Source: Rhodeus uyekii (taxonomy: Eukaryota; Chordata; Actinopteri; Cypriniformes; Acheilognathidae). Taken from it: 64,000 nt of DNA. Of the stretch, positions 23,100-36,800 are shown piece after piece. Within the stretch, counting starts at the first letter, position 1. Each line of letters opens with the position of its first letter. Where the stretch lies: positions 327,501-391,500 of the forward strand of contig JAWRVZ010000253.1 of NCBI GenBank assembly GCA_037043235.1, given 5' to 3'. The position numbers were made by a program, and so were the translations under genes. Below the pieces are notes generated by a model. That model worked only from the letters and a program-made list of their open reading frames with translations. It was not told the origin of the DNA and ran no database searches.

Positions 23100-24340
23100 A
23101 TTCATACTTGCGAGTTCAATTGGTGAAGTCGGACGTCATTAGTGTCAATGTGAATAACAATCAATCTTAGAGTATTTATGATTAGCATTAGCCAGCACTT
23201 TTAAATTTGCTTTAATTTCAGGCACTCTGGCTCCCAGCAAACATGTGACTATGGTGGCTGGTCTCTATTGTCACGTTCTGTGTAATAGAACACATCCAAA
23301 GCAGTATCTAAAGCCCTTGCATTATTAGTATCCTCAATGATGCGCATCTCTAATTCCGAAATCTTTTCCATCAGCCTGACTATCTCTTTATAACATGTGA
23401 AACCCTCACCGCTGACAGAGAAAGCTATGCTGTACATGTGGCAGTAACAGGAGTAGATGACATGATGACTGTGTTTGTTGACTTTTTGATTCACCACAGT
23501 TGTTTTATGGACTCAGTCGTAAAAAAAGATGGCTCAGTCGTGTCTGCTAACGCATGGTGCAAGTGATTTAGATTAAAATTAGTGATGTCAGATTAATGAA
23601 ACGGACAATATTAGGTAATATCAAATATATTGCGATGATTAAGTTATATTAATCAATATAAACAACAAGGAAAGTTTCCTGACTTGGTTTGTAGTTGACT
23701 GACCCCTTAATGAAGATATCACCTTAACTAAGTTTCCAAACACAGTGACTTTGGTTTTGTCTTTGTTTAACTGAAGAGTTTTGTCACACACAGCTGTTCA
23801 TTTCATCAATGCATTGGCACAGGGAGTCAACGGGGCTGTGGTGGCTAGGTGTTAAGGCTGAGTATATCTGGATGTTGTCTGCATGCCTGTGGTAAGCATT
23901 TTACTTCTTTCTCAATATTTGGCTCAGAGGGAGTATATACAATTTGGACAGGAGTGACATAAGAATTGAGTCTTGAGGCTCATGGATGTCCATTCAGACT
24001 AATGATGAAGCTTTCTTGTGTGTTCTGGCAGTTCTAGTGGACGGCAAGTAACTTTGTTTCAAGAACTGTAATATTTTGTAAAAGTTTCTGAAGCAAGAAT
24101 AATTTGAATCAGATGGAAGCTTCTAAAATTTTGAAGTAACATTCTAGTCACAAAAGTTTCTAGTTTTAGAGTTGTTACCAAGCTTACTCTGATATGCATT
24201 TTCAGCTGTTGGACTTAATATATACAGGAGTGTGCATTTCCAAAATATGTCTAATCAACTGAATTTGCCATGTACTTACTCTATTCAAAGCATTTCAAAG
24301 ATTGTCCAGAGAAAATAACTGCATTGAAATTGTACATGAT
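23100..24340. other. Intergenic sequence between the convergent genes
   Basis: No supported gene. A minus frame at 23497-23249 (GEGFTCYKEIVRLMEKISEL) has a short coiled-coil look reminiscent of LINE ORF1 proteins but is too short to assign. Confidence 0.4.
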
Positions 24341-24439
24341 ACTTCAGGGTTTTTTATTTTTCTCTTTATCATTATGAGCTATGCAGTGCAGTGTATTTTT
24401 ATTTAAAGGACAAAAAGGGTCATTTCTACTAATATCTAG

Positions 24440-24632
24440 CAGTGGTTCTCAATCCTGTTATGAAGCCTCCCACATTGCACATGTTGTATGTTTCCTTAAT
24501 GAAACACCTGATTTAGGTCATTAGCTTATTAGTAGAGACACCAAGACCTGAAATGAGTGTGTCAGACAAAAGAGATATTCAAAATGTGCAGTGTTGGGAG
24601 GGAGCTCCAGAAATAGGTTTTGGGAAGCACTG
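24440..24632. mobile_element. hAT-like MITE in the presumed kinase 3' UTR
   Basis: Starts CAGTGGTTCTCAATCC and ends GGTTTTGGGAAGCACTG, an imperfect inverted terminus pair of hAT type, 193 bp long. Flanking octamers do not match well, so the target duplication is not confirmed. Confidence 0.55.
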
Positions 24633-24710
24633 ATCTATTAGGATTGGCCCTTTTTGGAAGGGAAAAGGGGTTGTAACATGACAAACAAATGTCTTTGTTA
24701 ACTTGCAGTC

Positions 24711-24825
24711 CTACAAATCTGTATGACCAGCACTAGGCTGGAAGGACTGTGGAAGAACTGTGGAAGTGTCATCCAAGAACTCTTTCTTTTTCTCAAAGTA
24801 GTAGTTGAATCGAGCCATGGCATAC
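24711..24825 (-). CDS. Ethanolamine kinase last coding exon
   Basis: Acceptor TTCTAAG. Encodes YAMARFNYYFEKKKEF and a divergent tail ending SAGHTDL, then TAG at 24713-24711. YA-x-x-RFN-x-YF is the family's C-terminal signature. Possible poly(A) signals on this strand (TTTATT on +) lie at 24398-24403 and 24353-24358. Confidence 0.88.
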
Positions 24826-27800
24826 CTTAGAAAAATTGAGAGAGGGAAAAAACTTACAATACAATTTAAAAAATTTTAAGGTACAGTCTTTTTAAAAGAA
24901 AGCCTTTTGTGAATAAAAAAGTCAGTAAATGATTACTAATAATGCTTCCAGAAAATTCCCAGAGAAAGTGTGAAATCTTGAAAAGAGAAAACATGTCTGA
25001 CTTTAAGGTTGTTTGTCTTAAATCGCATCACAGTAAGTAAGTCCTACCAGAATTAATGTTTTCTAAATATCTCGGACAGAAACGACTTTGCTGCAGCTCA
25101 AGTTTTCTCAAAACTTGCACTTGTTTTTTTTTTTTTTACTTTTTGTGTTGTTTTTCTGTGAAAACTAAACAATACTCATTAAATACTTCAGCAATTAGTT
25201 TTAAGATGTGGACACACCACATTAATTTTGCAATAATGTACAAGATGACGCTAGTTCCTGAAAGTCAGAACCAGTCTGCACAGAAAATTGTCAGATTATG
25301 TTTTTCCATAACAATCCTATCCATTTATCAAGTATATGATTTTCAAGTATCAAGTAATATGATTTTAGAACACATATTCTGCAGTCAACATATTTATTTT
25401 TGGGGCTTTTTTATTTGTATTTATAGGACAGTAAAGTGAAACAGGAAAGTACTGGGACAGAGGGAATTGAGGCATGTCACAGGCCAGACTCAAACCTCAC
25501 AAACTAACTGAACTTATGCGTTCTGTGCATGTGAACAGCTCACTGAACCACAGCTCTGACAGGAAGTATTCATTATTTCAAGTCTCTCTTTTTGTTATCA
25601 AAACTGTTGTTTGATTCAATTACTAAATGACTCAGTGTAATTTTTTGAGCTATCAAAAATCCTCAGCAGGATTGCAGCATATGAGCAAAACAGTCATATG
25701 TTTATTATCAACTGCTGAGTTTGGAACTATGCATCAACAAACCCCTCAAAGTCTCAAGAACCCACTCCCGCTTAAAGTGGACATGTGCGTGTGTTGGTGA
25801 TGTGTAAATGATGTTGATGGAGTGATGTATGGGTTGCTTTGTATATGCCCCCATATCAGAACATTACAAATTTGTTATTCATTATATACTTTCAAACACA
25901 AACCCCAGATGCTCATTCCATTTCCAAATATTGTAATGTAGCCTACCTCTGGAAGTCAAAGTCAATAGTGGAATGTTTTGCCTGCAGCAGAGCCCATAGA
26001 CACCAGAACAAATGAGCCACCTGAGGACAAAATGAAATAGACTTGCAATCATAAAGATAATTTGCAATCATGGCAACAACATATTATCCAGCTTGTGCAA
26101 ATGACCCTGGACATTGCATTTTTCATCTTTATTGTTTTTATAGTACACAACTTTTAATATTTAATGTTTTGACTATCTGAATGCAACACTACTTTAAGAA
26201 CCTCTAATTTTTATCACCATCTAACTGGAAAACTTGGAGCTCCTGAACCCAAATAAGCTGAATCTGCTGCTTGAAGGATAGCAAGCAGCCTCAAACAGCA
26301 AAAATACATAGAATACACAAATGTGTTTTGTACCTGTCATGTCAAATCATATTTATGTATATAGCACTTTATACAATACAGTTTTGTTCAAATAATAATA
26401 ATAATAACTGACTAAAGTGTCCTCTCTATGTCACTTAATTTAGACGGTATTACACTGAATTCAAGTGTATGTAGTGCTCCAGTGATGAGATATTTACATT
26501 TACATTTATGCATTTGGCAGATACTTTTATCCAAAGTGACTTACACTGTTCACACTGAATTACAACTTTCACATTAACATTCAAATCAGTTCTTGCTTTC
26601 TCTGGGAATTGAACACATGATTTTGCCGTTGCAATCGCCTCGCTCTACTGTTTAAGCTAAAAGCTATGTTATAATGATTTTGTTTATTCCAATAAAAGAA
26701 GAAAAAACTAAAAAACTAAAAACAATCAGTACAGTGACAGTTATTGAGTTATTGTCAATTCTAATGAAATAAACGTATTGTAAACGTTGTTTGAAACCTG
26801 CTGTCGTCTTCCACAATGATGTTGTTTACTAGAGACATGATATTTAAGCTATTCATATGCATAACATTCTGTCACAGTTTTGATGCTAAAAAAATCTATT
26901 GAATGGCTAAACTTTATTTTCTATAGTGCCTTTAAAATTATTATTCTTTACAAGAATAGAATCAAATAAAGTAGAAATACAATCATAAAAAAGAAATGCA
27001 TTCATAAAAGAGAAAAGCATTCAGATAAACAATTTAAAAATATATATATTTAGGAAGGAAACTACAAAAGTAAAGGATTTGGCCGTAGTTCAATTAGGGC
27101 ATTTAAGTAGATTTTATGAACATGCCTTTGAAAAAAACACTGGTGTGCATCTGGAAACAAAATAAAGGCACTGGCATGATTAAAATATGCTTTCAGTTAA
27201 AACAGCTCAAACATGCATTTTAGTTTGGGACTATCTTAAGCCTTGTCTGTGAAATCTGGCATTAAAGTTTACACTTGCTTAGTCTTAGAGGGCAGAGATT
27301 TCCTTAATTTTGCAGCAAATTAAGAGAAAGCCCCATCACCTATTGATAATAGATTTAAAACAACTCTGTGGAACAGTTAAAAGAGCATCTTTGGAGGAGC
27401 GGAAATCATGCATTGGGGTGTGGAAGGTTAAGATATGGCAAATATTGAGCAGCCAAACCATGCAAATCAACAAACAACCTGACAGGGAGCCAGAGTAAGG
27501 ACTGACATGATCCCTTGTCCTGGTCATAGTCCTAGTCAGGAATCTGTAAATGCAGTGTTTCCCAACCTTATCTGTCCCTTATCTGTCCCATATATTTCTG
27601 GTCTTGGGAGTCTCAACTAACAAGCTGATGATTTCAAAGGAGCAAATGAGTTCAGGCCAGATGAGACCTAATTTAACACCAGTTAAACATAATTTTAACT
27701 TTCTCCTAGAGTGGATCAGATGGAGAAAAACAACCTAAGGTAAGAGTCAATGAAATCGGGGACTCGATAAGTCTCCATTTGCAATAATTCAAAATCAAAT

Positions 27801-30800
27801 AACCAATATTAATGTCAGCCAGAGACATGTTAGATATCACAAAAGACAGCAGTAGGGTTCTTAGAAGAACAGTCTGGTCAGGCCTGAAGAATATCACCAA
27901 TTACAAGCCACCATCCCCCGACCTGCTGAGAATCAACATCTGGCCTGGCTGATGAGCTGAATGCATTTTACTGCACGTTTGAGAAACCCAATCTCACACC
28001 CGCTCTGATCTGCACTTCACACGTCACAATACCTCAACACCTCCTGCACCGCCTCTCCCCCCCTGCCCCGCCATCCAACCTGAGCTTAAGGTCTGTGTGG
28101 AGCAGGTAACCAAAATCTTCAAAAGACAGAAGATAAGGAAAGCTTCAGGCCCAGACAGCATCTCATCTCATCACTGGACCCTTGCTGGATCCTCTTCAAT
28201 TTGCCTACAGAGCAAACAGGTCTGTGGATGATGCAGTCAACATGGGACTGCATTATATCCTGCAACATCTCGACAGACCTGGGACTTATGCAAGGATCTT
28301 ATTTGTGGACTTCAGTTCGGCCTCCAACACCATCATGCCTGATCTTCTTACAGCTAAACTGACCCAGCTCTCCTTGCCATCCTCAATCTGTCAGTGGATC
28401 ACCAGCTTCCTGACAGACCGGCAGCAGCGAGTGAGACTGGGGAAACTCACATCCAGGTCTCTCACTACCAGCACTGGCGCCCCCCAGGGGTGTGTTCTCT
28501 CCCCACTGCTCTTTTCCCTGTACACCAATGACTGAACTTCAAAAGACCCTTCTGTGAAGCTCCTGAAATTTGCAGACGACACCACCGCCATCGGCCTCAT
28601 CCAAAACGGTGACGAGTCTGCTTACAGACTGGAGCTTGAACAACTGGCTGTCTGGTGCAGTTATAACAACCTTGAGCTCAACACGCTCAAAACGGTGGAG
28701 ATGATAGTGGACTTCAGGAGGACTTCACTATCTACCTCCACTCACCATCATGAACAGCACAGTGGCAGCAGTGGAGTCATTCAGGTTCCTGGGCACCACC
28801 ATCTCTCAGGACCTGAAGTGGGACAATCGCATTGACTCCATTGTAAAAAAGGCTCAGCAGAGACTGTACTTCCTTCGTCAGCTGAGGAAGTTCAACCTCC
28901 CACAGGAGCTGCTGATTTAGTTCTACTCGCCTGTCATTGAGTCTGTTTTGTGCACCTCCATCACTGTCTGGTTTGGTTCAGCTACCAAATCTGACATCAG
29001 GAGACTACATCGTACAATCCGGACTGCAGAGAGGATTATTGGTGCTCCCCTGCCAGCCCTCCAGGACCTGTACTCTTCCAGAGTGAAGAAGAGAGCAGGT
29101 AAAATCATCACAGACTCCGCTCACCCTGGACACTTCCTGTTTAACTGTTACCGTCAGGACGGCGACTCCGATCACTGGCCACTAGAACATCTAGGCACAG
29201 GAACAGTTTCTTCCTGTTGTATGCATATATATATACATACTTTTATTTTATACTATTTTTCATATTTGTATATTTGTGTTCATGTTGTGTTGTATATGTG
29301 CACTGGAAGCATCAGCACCAAGACAAATTCCTTGTGTGTACAAGCACACTTAGCAATAAAGCTCTTTCTGATTCTTATTCTGATTCTAAAAAAGATGGAA
29401 GCTTATTCTGATTCTAAAAAAGATGGAAGCTCTAAACCAGAGGTGGACAAATGGATTGGAAATCACAAGGTCTAGGGCCATTGTTAAGTGTAGAACAGTC
29501 CACAAGCTGGATCAAATCAAAGCACTCCAGTAATGGGTTTTTGTGTACGAAAAGATATCGGTTCACAGGACCTTTTGTACTTTTTTTGTACTTTGAAACT
29601 CAAAAATGTCCCCAGCTTTAAACTAATGACAGAAATCTTGTCTGGCAACGCAGAATTTAAAACAAACAAATTAAAGCCTTGCTTTGAATGTCAGTTCAAA
29701 TGCTATTTTGTCCATATTCAATTGAATTTCAATTAGATTTACCAAGTGTGAATGGTAAAAATGAAAAAAAACATGTGGTTTGAAATCCTTTCTGGAAATT
29801 TGTTTCAGTCTGACTGCTCTGATCAGATTTTGCATTGTTTATGTAACTTTCTCAAGCCAAGTAAAAATAAAATTTCGGACATTATAGGAAACATGCTGAA
29901 AGTGGCTGCAGAAACTATGTGATGTTGTTGGAAAGTGCTGGATTGCAGAAAAGGACAATATAATGGTGACAAGCTGCATACCAGCCTCCTACGTTTCTGT
30001 CGCTGCCTCAGAAGACACAGTAGTCCAGCGTTGAGGCTACACATTGTTATGTCATAAGACAATGTGTATTGCAAACTCCTCAATGTTGTGGTTTGCTGTT
30101 GTTGTTTTTGGTGTATACCAACCAATGCAAAAGAGCAGCATGGAACTCACAAATTAGATCTAAACAATTTCAATACACAGTGTGGATAGTCAATAATTTT
30201 AGATTGGATTCCAGTTGGATACACAAATAATTGGATTTGGAGTGAAAGTGTAGCCTAAAGTGGAAAAATTTTACATAAAAGTGGCATCCGTAAGGCCACT
30301 GGGGCAACACCGCCAACTTAAACATCAGTTGCCCACTAAGAGGGCCAACAAACTATGAAAATATTTCTCCTGATGATTCTTACAATGAGAAATTGACTGA
30401 ATTACATCAAATGAAGGAGTATGTTGAAAAGAGACAAAAAGTAAACTATGGTAAAAATCGGAGAGAATTGAGTTTGAGGAGAAGGATTTTTGAAACTTAA
30501 ATTTTAGCACTAAATGATACATTGTATATAAAATATAATGAAAATAATTTCTGAATATTAATGATATTTTATATCCAAACTAACAAGTAAAAGGCAACAG
30601 TTTCAAGGAGCCCAAAACTCCATCTTTAGGAGTTAACACTAGGACTAAAGGGGGCACAAGAAAGGACATGTGAGCTGTAAGAATAGACATCGTGGGCCTT
30701 TGTCATTATCTTACCTCCTCGTTAATACTCTGTGCCATGGGTGTAGCTTGCCATTTGGGCTACACCATAGCTGAATGTGCCATCTGGTTTATTCCAAACC

Positions 30801-33800
30801 GACTTTTGGACCGTGTATTAGTACAATTATAATAGAGAAAACATTATATTTTCCCTCCACTTAACATGTTTCACCTCTCTCCTTCCTGCTTCCCAACATA
30901 CTCACCAGAGAGAACTTGCAGACTTGTATATAAAGTTCCAGGACCTCTTTCTTGTTCACAGTTGTATCCACACCATGACAGCATTTGAAACTCTCCAGAT
31001 AAGCAGTGAGCCAATCAAACTGAAGCTCGCAACTCGGGTACAGGCTGGAGTCAACATCATTGATCCCTCAAATTAAAAGACAAATGATCTTTAGTTAAAT
31101 ATTGATTATGGTTACATTTCTTTTTATCTTTATTGTTAGTATTTGTACCTGCAAATTCATTGAAATGGTTTCCAATATCATAAGCTTGGTAATTAAAATC
31201 AGCATATTCATAGTCAATGAATTTTACTGTGCCTACAATCAGAAGAAAACAACACATAGTTAAGTTATGAGTCTATGGAAAAAAAACACTAGAGGTCATT
31301 TAAACAGAGACAATATGCAAATGATGTATTATGGTTAGGTCACTACAACAAAATGCACCACCAAAATCTACTATAAATCCATCATGCACAAATTAAAATG
31401 GCCTTAATTTCAGTTGTGAAACTCTATATAGTAAAAGATGAAGTTGGCATATGTTTTTTCAACCAGTAATATTACATAATGCATGGCAGAGCAGGTCCTT
31501 TACTGTGTTAGTAGGGATTGAACGCAGGTTTCTGGTGTGAGTGGTTACTCACTGAGCTAATTCCCCATCGGTGGAGTCTTCAGAAAATAAAAAGCAATCT
31601 TTTCTAAAGAAACAAAAAGATACAAAATATAAATAAACTAGGAGAGTCGAACTTCCATAAAACAGTGAGAAAAAAAACAGACATGAGGGTCCAAGTGGAT
31701 TGGTTGTCAGGGACCAGACACCTCAGCGTCTTCTCAATCTCCAGATTTACCCGGGACAAAACTTGTGGTTCCTACTCAGAAACCATACTCAGACAACAAG
31801 TCGTGGATTCTGAACAGTAGTTCATCAGTAGTTCTGCAGTCTGGTTAGCTATGGGGAGCTTGGGCAAGCTTAAGAGGTGACAAATCTTTAAAAATCTGTC
31901 CATCAAGATTTCCCTGAAACTGCAGTAAGCTTGGGATGAAATCCAGGGAGATGTAAGACCAGGGATGTCCCGGAATGTGCAGTGGGTGCAGCAAGCCTTG
32001 AGGGCGGGTCCTTGTTCTGCGCACACACAGAGCAGGCCGAAGACAGAGAGCAAAGACGAAGGCCTGAATGTAACTTGGGCGACCAAAACTTCCTCTGCAT
32101 CAGTTTGCAGGTTCTAGTGGTTTCCAGATGTCCAGAGGAGAACCATGTGCCTACTGCTAGACCTCAGAGCGCATGGGATTAGGGACAAAGAGATCCTGGG
32201 CCATTACCTGGCTATTGTTGTCGGTCTCTCTTTACAGCTGTGTCTATATCCCACTGAATGGGTGCTACCACTCTGGATGTAGGAAGGATGGTTTCTGGAC
32301 AGAACTCCCTCTCAGGTGGTTCAAACTGCCTAGAGAGTGCATCTGGCTTAGAGTGAAATTTTGATTGTTCATCCAGATGAGGAAAGGGTGTTTGGCTCCC
32401 TCCAGCCAGTGACTCCACTTCTCCAGCGCCATCTTAATGGCCAGCAGCTCCTGGTTCCCAATATCATAATTTTGAGTAGGGATTAGCTGGCGAGAGAGAA
32501 AGAGCACATGGGTGAAGTTTGTAATTGCTCTTACTTTTCAAGACATTTCATACCCCCAGATTTGAGGCATCCAGCTCCAGCACAAAGGGAAACTCTGGGT
32601 CTGGGAGCATTAGGATGGGGGCAGATGTTTTTTTCGATGTATTAAGTGCATGGTTAGCTCTCCTGGTACTTATAAATGGCTTGTTAGACTTTTTGTCAGT
32701 GCAGAGAGAAGCTCTGTAACAGAACTAAAATTCCTTATAAACCTCATTTAGAAATTGAAGAACCCCAGAATGCGCTGTACATTCTTGACTGAAATGGGAT
32801 GGGGCCAGTCTATAACTGTTTGAATTTTGACAGGATCCAACGATTCTAGATGGTGATTTTAGCCCCTATAATCGCTATAGGGTCGGAGACTACCATCGCT
32901 CTTTTCAACAAAGAATCTGGCTCTTCCCGGTGATGTGGAAGGACAGATGAAGGAACTTGCACATAGCTAATCTCTCTGATACAGAGTGGGAGTAGAGCCT
33001 TGCAGGTTGGCTGGTCCAAATCCTTGATCTTTGTGGATGGGGCTTTGATCATAAAGAGAGAGTTGTTCTAGGGATTGGGTGGCAAGAGCTGTTTGAAAGT
33101 CTTAAATAGCTCAGTGGAACACTTGAGATCTGGCAGTTGACAGTAACACTCTGTGGATAATATTGTGGGCCACCCCTGTTGACAGTGGAAAACTGCTGGT
33201 CAATGTTGAAAGGCTAGAGAGGTTAACCGAAAGGTTAGAGCCCTTACGGTCTCCAGAGATGCAGAGGTTTAAGACTAGAAGATCTCAGACAGAGCCTGAC
33301 GATATTGCTGAATGGCTGTGGCTTGTTCAGTGAGTGTAGTCAGGATGGGTTAGACCAGGGGTCGGCAACCCAAAATGTTAAATGAGCCATATTTGACCCC
33401 AAAAAAAATTCAAATATGTCCGGAGCCGCAATCTAAGGTTTATATATGAAGCAATACTTCGCTGAACTGTTGCGGAGCGATCATTCTGTTGACGACGGGG
33501 GGTTGGGGGTTCTGTTGACGGTTGTGCGGAGCGATCACGCATGCGGTGCGACACTCCTTTCTCTTTCTCTCACAGGGGTGAAAGAGCTACAGGTTGCCGA
33601 CCCCTGGGTTAGACGTTATAGGGTTTTTTGAAATTCCTTCAGGATTGGAGAGATGTAAGCACCCTCCACAGTCCTGAAGGGAGCATGACATTGAGGCCTT
33701 ATGGAGAACTACCCCTACTGGGTAGGATGAAAACACACTAAGGTTGAATGCTATATCGCTAATGTTTGATGTTGTCACTGCTGACTTTTCAGTTCGATGT

Positions 33801-36800
33801 TTGTGAATGTCTCAACAGTAGCAAGTGCCTGTATATGCTTTGAATGGCAGAAGTGTAAGTAGTAAACTTATATCATAACTGAAACATTATTGTGCTTATA
33901 CAATGTATTTTACAATGTACTTTCCAGATTGTTTATCATTTTTCAGAAGAGTGTCATTTCATTTACATTCATATGTTAGACAGGCTTCAAGTCAGTGGCT
34001 GAGAGTGTTTGATATAAACTGATTTGTATGATAAAATTTCAAGAATATTACTAACTCAATATTATATTACTACTACTAATACTAGAATTACACTAGAATA
34101 CTACTGCTAATACTAGAATTACAACTGCTAAAAATAATGTCAGTCACCTTCTTCTTGGTTATAGATGACATTTTTAGTCAGGAGGTCATTATGACATAGT
34201 ACTATTGGGGAGTTGATGAGGTCAAGATGCTTTTTCAGTTCCTCCATCTCTTTGATGATAATTTTTAGGTTAGGTGCTTCCACATGGGCACTGGACCTAT
34301 AAGACACAATTGTGAACATTTAAACATTTATTCTTTGAAAAATTCTTTGAATAACAACTCCCCCACCCCCCACCCACAGTTCTGAACAGACAAGTAAACA
34401 AAATGACAAGTTCAGTATAGAGATTCTCAAGGTTCAGTACTAGGACCGTTGCTTTTCACCCTGTTCTACCTTTGGGTGCAATCATTAGGAAGCACGGCAT
34501 TAGGTTTAGCTCACTAAGATAGGTAAGATACTCAGCTCTATATTTCTTTTCATCCTGATGAAAAGAACAAATTCACAAAATTAACAGAATGCATAACTGA
34601 TATAAAAAATTGGATGACTAGTAACTTTCTACAACTTGATTCTGAAAAAACAGAGATTCTAATTATTAGACCAAAAAGTTCTGCATGTAATAATCTAGAC
34701 TACTAGACTACTCGATGGCTGCTCTGTCAAGTCTTTGTTGTTAGTAAGAAACTTGGGTGGGATCCCAATCTTTCATTTGAGGTGAGAATATTAGTTGGTT
34801 CTGTCAACACTGTATTGGCTCCCTATTAAACACCAAATACATTTTAAAATCTTGCTAATTACTTACAAAACATTAAATGGTTTAGCTCCCCAGTACTTGA
34901 GCTCTTAACATATTTTAATCCATCATGTCTATTGAGATCCCAAAATTCTGACCAGTTGATAATACCTAAAAGTCCACTGCTGGCACTCAATCCTTTTCCT
35001 ATATAGCACCAAAACTCTGGAACAGTCTTCCTAATATAGTTCGGGAAGCAGACACACTCTGTCAGTTTAAATCTAGACTAAAAACACATCTCTTTAACCT
35101 GGAATACACATAACACATAAAAAAAAAACAATTCACGAGTTCACACTTACCAATGACTCAGGAGTATTAAAGGTATGCGTATTTGGCGTGCTGTCCGAGG
35201 AGAGGGCTCCGAGCTCTGTATTCAGCCCGAACCTGGAGCACTCCCCCAAAAATTGCAACCCAGTTGGACAGCCGCTGAAAGATGTTGATGACCACCAAAA
35301 ATTGTGAGGTGATAGCTGAGGGGGTTAGTCGCGAGTTCGGGAGGGCTTCTTGTCTCGTCGGTAGGGAAGTTTGGTGTTCATATTTCCAGAAAGATGAGCA
35401 TCACTGTTGGGTGGCTGTAGAAGGCCTGAGGCATAGAGGAGATGATATTGCTTTAGCGTTGGAGATGTGCTTGTTGTTCAATTGTTGCAAGAAGGCGAAT
35501 TCGGTGAAACTTGGTTCCTGGGAGTATATAGGGGTACCTCAGGAACCCTTCACTGGTGTGGATGCCGTAAGAGCAGGGAGGCACGTCGCCACCGCGGCGG
35601 TGGAAACCCCCGTGGTCGCTGCAGGAGCAGGAGGTACATCACTGCTGTGATAGCGGAAACCCCTCTGGGCTGCTGTGGGAGCAGGAGGCACGTCACAGTC
35701 ACGGCAGTGGAAACCCCTCTGGGTCCCCACGGCAGCAGGAGGCACGTCACCGTCGTTGCAGTGGAAACCCCTCTGGGCACCCGTAGCAGCAGGAGGCACG
35801 TCGCTACCGTGGCAGTGGAAACCCCTCTGGGCCGCTGCAGGACCAAAGAGGTACAGCGCCGCTGCGGTGGTGGAGACCAATTTTGAAGAGATTGGGCTCC
35901 CTTGGGAGTATGGAGGCATGTCACTCCTGTGGCTGGGCTCTGGTGGGAGCATTGTTCCTGCGGCAGTGGAAAATTCGAGAGATCTTGTTTCTTCGGGAAC
36001 ATCAATGCTGCGGTAGTGGAGGATTTGGTGAACCTGGCTCCTGCGGGAACGTCATTTCTGTGGTAGTGGAGTAATTTCCCCTTAGGCTGACTCCTGCGGG
36101 AGTGTGGGGGAACGTCATTGCTGCAGCAATGGAAGGAAGTTCGGAACTGAGCTCCTGCGGGAGCCTCACTGCTGCGGCAGTGGAGTAATTTCCCCTTAGG
36201 CTGACTCCTGCGGGAGTGTGGGGGAACGTCATTGCTGCGGCAATGGAAGCAAGTTCTGAACTGAGCTCCTGCGGGAGCCTCACTGCTGCGGCAGTGGAGT
36301 AATTTCCCCTTAGGCTGACTCCTGCGGGAGTATGGGGGAACGTCATTGCTGCGGCAATGGAAGCAAGTTCAGAACTGAGCTCCTGCGGGAGCGTCACTGC
36401 TGCAGCAGTGGAGAATTTGAGATCTGGCTCCTGCGGGAGCGTCACTGCTGCGGCAGTGGATGATTGAGAGATCTGGCTCCTGCGGGAGCGTCACTGCTGC
36501 GGCAATGGAAAGCAGTGGCCAAGAAGTTGTAAGTGGGGAGGAGCTGATGCTTGACTGATGTGAGTTTGAAGAGCTTGTTTGATGTGTGATCTGTTTGATC
36601 TGATGTGGCTCTTGAAAGCTTCTGAAGACCGTGGTTGCTGTGCTTATGCGAAATGAATGGCTGGATAAACGGTCTGTTGGGTATCCGGTTTGAAGTAGCA
36701 TAGCTTTAAGTTTGGAACCAAACGTGTAATGGGGTTGGAATCGTTTATGGAGAGTGGGTCTGATGGGAGTTTAACCTGCGAGTTTCTGAAATGGGAGTTT

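Noticed and set aside
35467..36005. Several overlapping 110-150-codon frames on both strands
   Set aside because: The 54-bp and 114-bp repeats are multiples of three, so frames stay open in many phases; no protein domain is visible.
36030..36515. CRISPR-like regular repeats
   Set aside because: The repeats are contiguous minisatellite units without unique spacers, and the genome is eukaryotic.
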